Source of the DNA: Chara braunii
Lineage: Eukaryota > Streptophyta > Charophyceae > Charales > Characeae
Reading direction: 5' to 3'
Assembly (NCBI GenBank): GCA_003427395.1
Contig: BFEA01000107.1
Location: forward strand, 1,519,879-1,540,910
DNA length: 21,032 nucleotides
Shown here: positions 18,775-21,032 of the stretch, one piece after another
Layout: the number at the start of each line of letters is the position of its first letter
How positions within the stretch are numbered: the stretch's first letter is position 1
The notes under the pieces: model-generated
Told to the model about the DNA's origin: nothing
The model's input: only the letters and a program-made list of their open reading frames with translations
The model's database searches: none
Translations under genes and position numbers: made by a program

Positions 18775-19938
18775 CTAGAAGGATAACATCATGGCGCGAT
18801 TCTCCCGTGTGTTGTGGAAGAGGGAGACATTGAAGTACCCGCGTGTGTGGTCATCATCGAAAAAAACGACTCGCACTTTAGAGTACGTGCGGAGGCCGTA
18901 GATTTTGACCGCGGGGGTGTCCTTTGCAACCAACCGTTTCATGGCCTCGGCAGTATGCTGACCGCAGACAGCGTAGCAGTCGAACTCTGCAGAATCTCTT
19001 TGGAAGAACTCGTCCAGCGTGATTCGCCTGCCCTGCCCGCCGACGATGACGGTTGGGTCAACCGGCGCAAGAACGAGCTCAGGTCTATCCCACACCCCCG
19101 GGTCAGCACTGATGGAGCTTTCTATGACACTCTCGATGCCTCTCACAATGTTTGAACGGTGGTTAAAAAGGATCTTCCCACGGGGAATGGGTTTGATCCT
19201 ATTAACGTCGATGTTAACAACTTGGACGTCTTGCCTGGCGAAGCCCTGTTCGTCGTATTCGAGGAAGAAACATCGTGTCGTGTCCACGGGCGCGGCGTGC
19301 TGAACCAACTCTTCAATGTCTTCGGGCATGCGAGGCCCCACCCCCTCGCCCTCATCCCCCGAGTCCCGCAGCTCAGGTGCCCTGGACCTCTGGGAGCCTT
19401 TCCTACCGCCGCCGCGACCGCCCCCACGGCTGCCACTTCGTCCCCCCCCACCAGTTTTCCGAGGAGCCCGCGCTTCTTGTGATGTCATTAACGCTCCGCG
19501 AGCTTCATTGACGGCGTCGGCCCTCGCCTGTTTTGTTCGACTCGCAGGAGAGGTCGACACCTCTCCCCTCTTTCGCTTTCCCTGTGAGCCAGGTTCGTCT
19601 CTCTCATCCTTCGTCTCGTCATAGGACTGCGACATTCCGAGGGAGGCTGCAGGCTGGCCACCAGCATCGACTGCGTCACCGACGCGGCAGGCGTCGTCCT
19701 CACGGCGCCCCTGCGATTCGTTATGGTGGCGACGGTGAAATTGGGAGAAGCGATTGTCTTCGACTTCCTCACCAACATCGTCTCTTTCCTCGTACATGCC
19801 ATCGTCCTCACCTTCAACATCTCCTTCGTTACCGGCGTCCCCCTCACCACCGCCCTCCTCCTCCTCACCACCGCCCTCCCCCTCCTCACCACCGCCCTCC
19901 CCTTTCCAACCACCGCCTTCCCAACTTGGCCCTCGCAT
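18775..19938 (-). pseudogene. Glu/Gly-rich linker and ParB/Srx-like domain
   Basis: 387 codons. Residues 1-60 are Glu/Gly-rich (from a 21-bp minisatellite), and 110-200 contain basic patches (KRKRGE, GGGRGGGRKG) that could be nuclear localisation or nucleic-acid-binding segments. Residues 240-385 resemble a ParB/sulfiredoxin-like domain: VNRIKPIPRGKILFNHR, then a helix, then RPELVLAPVDP, then FDCYAVCGQHTAEAMKRLV, matching the y-x-V-x-G-x-H/R-R-x-x-A-x-x-L core, then VRVVFFDDD and SLFHNTREN. ParB domains bind or cut DNA and use CTP in bacterial ParB; Srx relatives use ATP. The usual Arg pair of the core is replaced (GQHT), so activity is unclear. The frame ends in TAG at 18775-18777 and continues beyond it. 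Confidence 0.6.
19845..19928. repeat. 21-bp coding minisatellite (Glu/Gly-rich linker)
   Basis: CACCACCGCCCTC recurs at 19845, 19866, 19887 and, diverged, near 19908: period 21 bp, seven codons. The period keeps frame. The shift between the two long frames falls at its upstream edge (about 19925-19935), a G-rich slippage-prone spot. Confidence 0.85.
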
Positions 19939-20687
19939 TCCTCGTCATCGAAGGCACCTGCACCTCCCCGGGAACGATGTCGGGGACCAGCCCGATAGCG
20001 CACAGCTCCGTCGTCATAGTCTGTGGCCTCGCTGGACTGCTCGGCCACATCGCGACCTTGCCGATCCGAGGGCGGAACCGGAGCGGGCAGAGCCTGGACA
20101 ACCGCAACCGACGAAGACGGGGCAGTCGGCAATTGCTTCCTCTTTCCACCCGCTCTGGCCGGCTGATCCTCGCGCCGTTTGGGCCCCGCAACTGACGAAG
20201 ACAGGGCGTCAATCGGCACGAAAACACGGTCAACTTGCTGGGCAGCAGGCAGCCTAGCGAACTCTTCCCTGTATCGCATAACGAAAGATGTGAGTTGGTC
20301 CGTCGGGCTGTTGAATTGGACCAAAGGTCTGCTGAGCATGAAAGCGCTGTCGACGATAGGCAGGGAACCAGTCACGCTGTAGCTATTGGTTTTGGAAAGA
20401 AACTTTTCCGGATCCAACATTTGAAACTCCATTCCGTTCCCTCGCACGTCAAACGCTTTCATCGACAAAGCCTTGACCCCGTATCCTAGGAAGAGCCGAT
20501 GGTCAAGAGACACCTTCTTGTCTTCCTTGACCCAGTTTTTCCCCTCTCGGTCATAGACATACATAAGGAAGAAGGTGCTGAACTTCTTACCATTGTAGGT
20601 AAACCTCCCCGCTTCCGATTTCTCCAACCCTCCGCAGCAGTACCAACTCAGGCCATTATCATCGCCCCTCGATGGCCACAGCACCAA
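19930..20687 (-). pseudogene. N-terminal region of the ParB/methyltransferase-like protein
   Basis: This minus-strand frame opens with an ATG at 20687 inside the first minisatellite unit; an in-frame stop lies upstream at 20775-20777. Coding character is clear from about 20640 down. A globular-looking segment of about 130 residues (TFFLMYVYDREGKNWV, DHRLFLGYGVKALSMKAFDV, SYSVTGSLPIVDSAFMLSRP) is followed by a Pro/Ser/Lys/Arg-rich disordered stretch and an acidic end (AFDDEECEG). There the sense passes into the other frame near 19930. Downstream of that point this frame becomes Arg/Val-rich nonsense, which supports a real frameshift. No known domain. The true start could instead lie outside the window, interrupted by the minisatellite. 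Confidence 0.5.
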
Positions 20688-21032
20688 GGGGGTCCGGCGT
20701 TCCCGGAACGCCAGACCCCGTTTGAGCTAAGGGGGATGAAGCGGGTCCGTCCCATCCCCTCGATGGCCACAACGTCAAGGGGGTCCGGCGTTCCCGGAAC
20801 GCTGGACCCCCACCCTGGCGCTGTGGGGGAGGAAGGGGGTCCGTCCCATCTTCCCCTCGATGGCCACAGCACCAAGGGCGTCCGGCGTTCCGGGAACGCC
20901 GGACCTCGGTTGCGCTGCGGGGGATAAAGGGGGTCCGTCCGATTCCCTCGATGGCCACAACACCAAGGGGGTCCGGCGTTCCCAGAACGCTGGACCCCCC
21001 CAGTGCTGCGGGGGAGTAAGGGGGTCCGTCCC
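20670..21032. repeat. 91-97 bp minisatellite with a palindrome in every unit
   Basis: CGATGGCCACA starts units at 20670, 20761, 20858 and 20949, giving lengths of 91, 97 and 91 bp and a last unit cut by the window end. Each unit has GGTCCGGCGTTCC followed by GGAACGC[CT][GA]GACC, a palindrome of about 33 nt (for example 20779-20811). GGGGGTCCGTCCC-type sequence follows. The flanks of the palindrome vary more than its core. Confidence 0.93.

Noticed and set aside
15535-19938. Programmed stop-codon readthrough or an altered genetic code
   Set aside because: All three stop codons occur, no conserved readthrough context is seen, and the LINE nearby shows similar stops. Ordinary decay explains it better.
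19533-20257. Plus-strand frames of 167-220 codons rich in His, Pro, Arg and Ser
   Set aside because: They are shadows of the minus-strand linker and the 21-bp GC-rich repeats.
20670-21032. CRISPR-like array
   Set aside because: Units are contiguous 91-97 bp repeats without unique spacers, in a eukaryotic context.

Overview
The window is eukaryotic nuclear DNA made almost entirely of decayed transposable elements and simple repeats. No intact host gene is visible. The evidence is a non-LTR retrotransposon with a FADDL-type reverse transcriptase, a Ty3/gypsy element with chromovirus-like C-terminus, Ulp1/C48 protease domains of the kind carried by plant transposons, apparent spliceosomal introns, poly(A)/poly(T) tails and microsatellites. 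The very high density of CGTACG-containing repeats and the mix of elements suggest a streptophyte (charophyte) green alga such as Chara. That assignment is an inference from general resemblance and cannot be proved from the window. || Layout. 1-900: a non-coding repeat block with two CGTACG-rich clusters, a (TC)n microsatellite and a near-perfect fold-back of about 93 nt per arm. 1440-3305, minus strand: remains of an intron-containing gene whose last recognisable exon carries an Ulp1/C48 protease domain and whose upstream exon holds an in-frame 55-codon duplication. 3360-5265: repeats and possible LINE 3' sequence with a 20-T tract. 5266-8175, minus: a LINE reverse-transcriptase ORF broken by stops and frameshifts. 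8176-10650: non-coding repeat debris with two more poly(T) tracts. 10650-13832, minus: the 3' part of a Ty3/gypsy element (end of RT, RNase H, integrase, chromodomain-like tail, polypurine tract, putative LTR). 13959-14011: a GGGGTAA tandem array. 14034-14800, minus: a second Ulp1/C48 domain with its catalytic residues present but disrupted upstream. 15535-20687, minus: a very long coding region interrupted by four in-frame stops and one frameshift. 20670-21032: a 91-97 bp minisatellite whose every unit holds a strong palindrome. || The most unusual content is the 15.5-20.7 kb coding region. It reads, in order, as a novel N-terminal region, a Glu/Gly-rich linker, a ParB/Srx-like domain, a long unassigned region, and a beta-class (N4/N6-type) DNA methyltransferase-like fold with degenerate catalytic motifs, then acidic and Ser/Thr/Gly-rich tails. 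A ParB-like plus methyltransferase-like fusion is an architecture best known from phage and plasmid genes. Here it lies in eukaryotic repeat DNA, next to a Ulp1 protease gene in the same orientation, and it may be an undescribed mobile element. The domain names come from motif reading by eye, not from a profile search.
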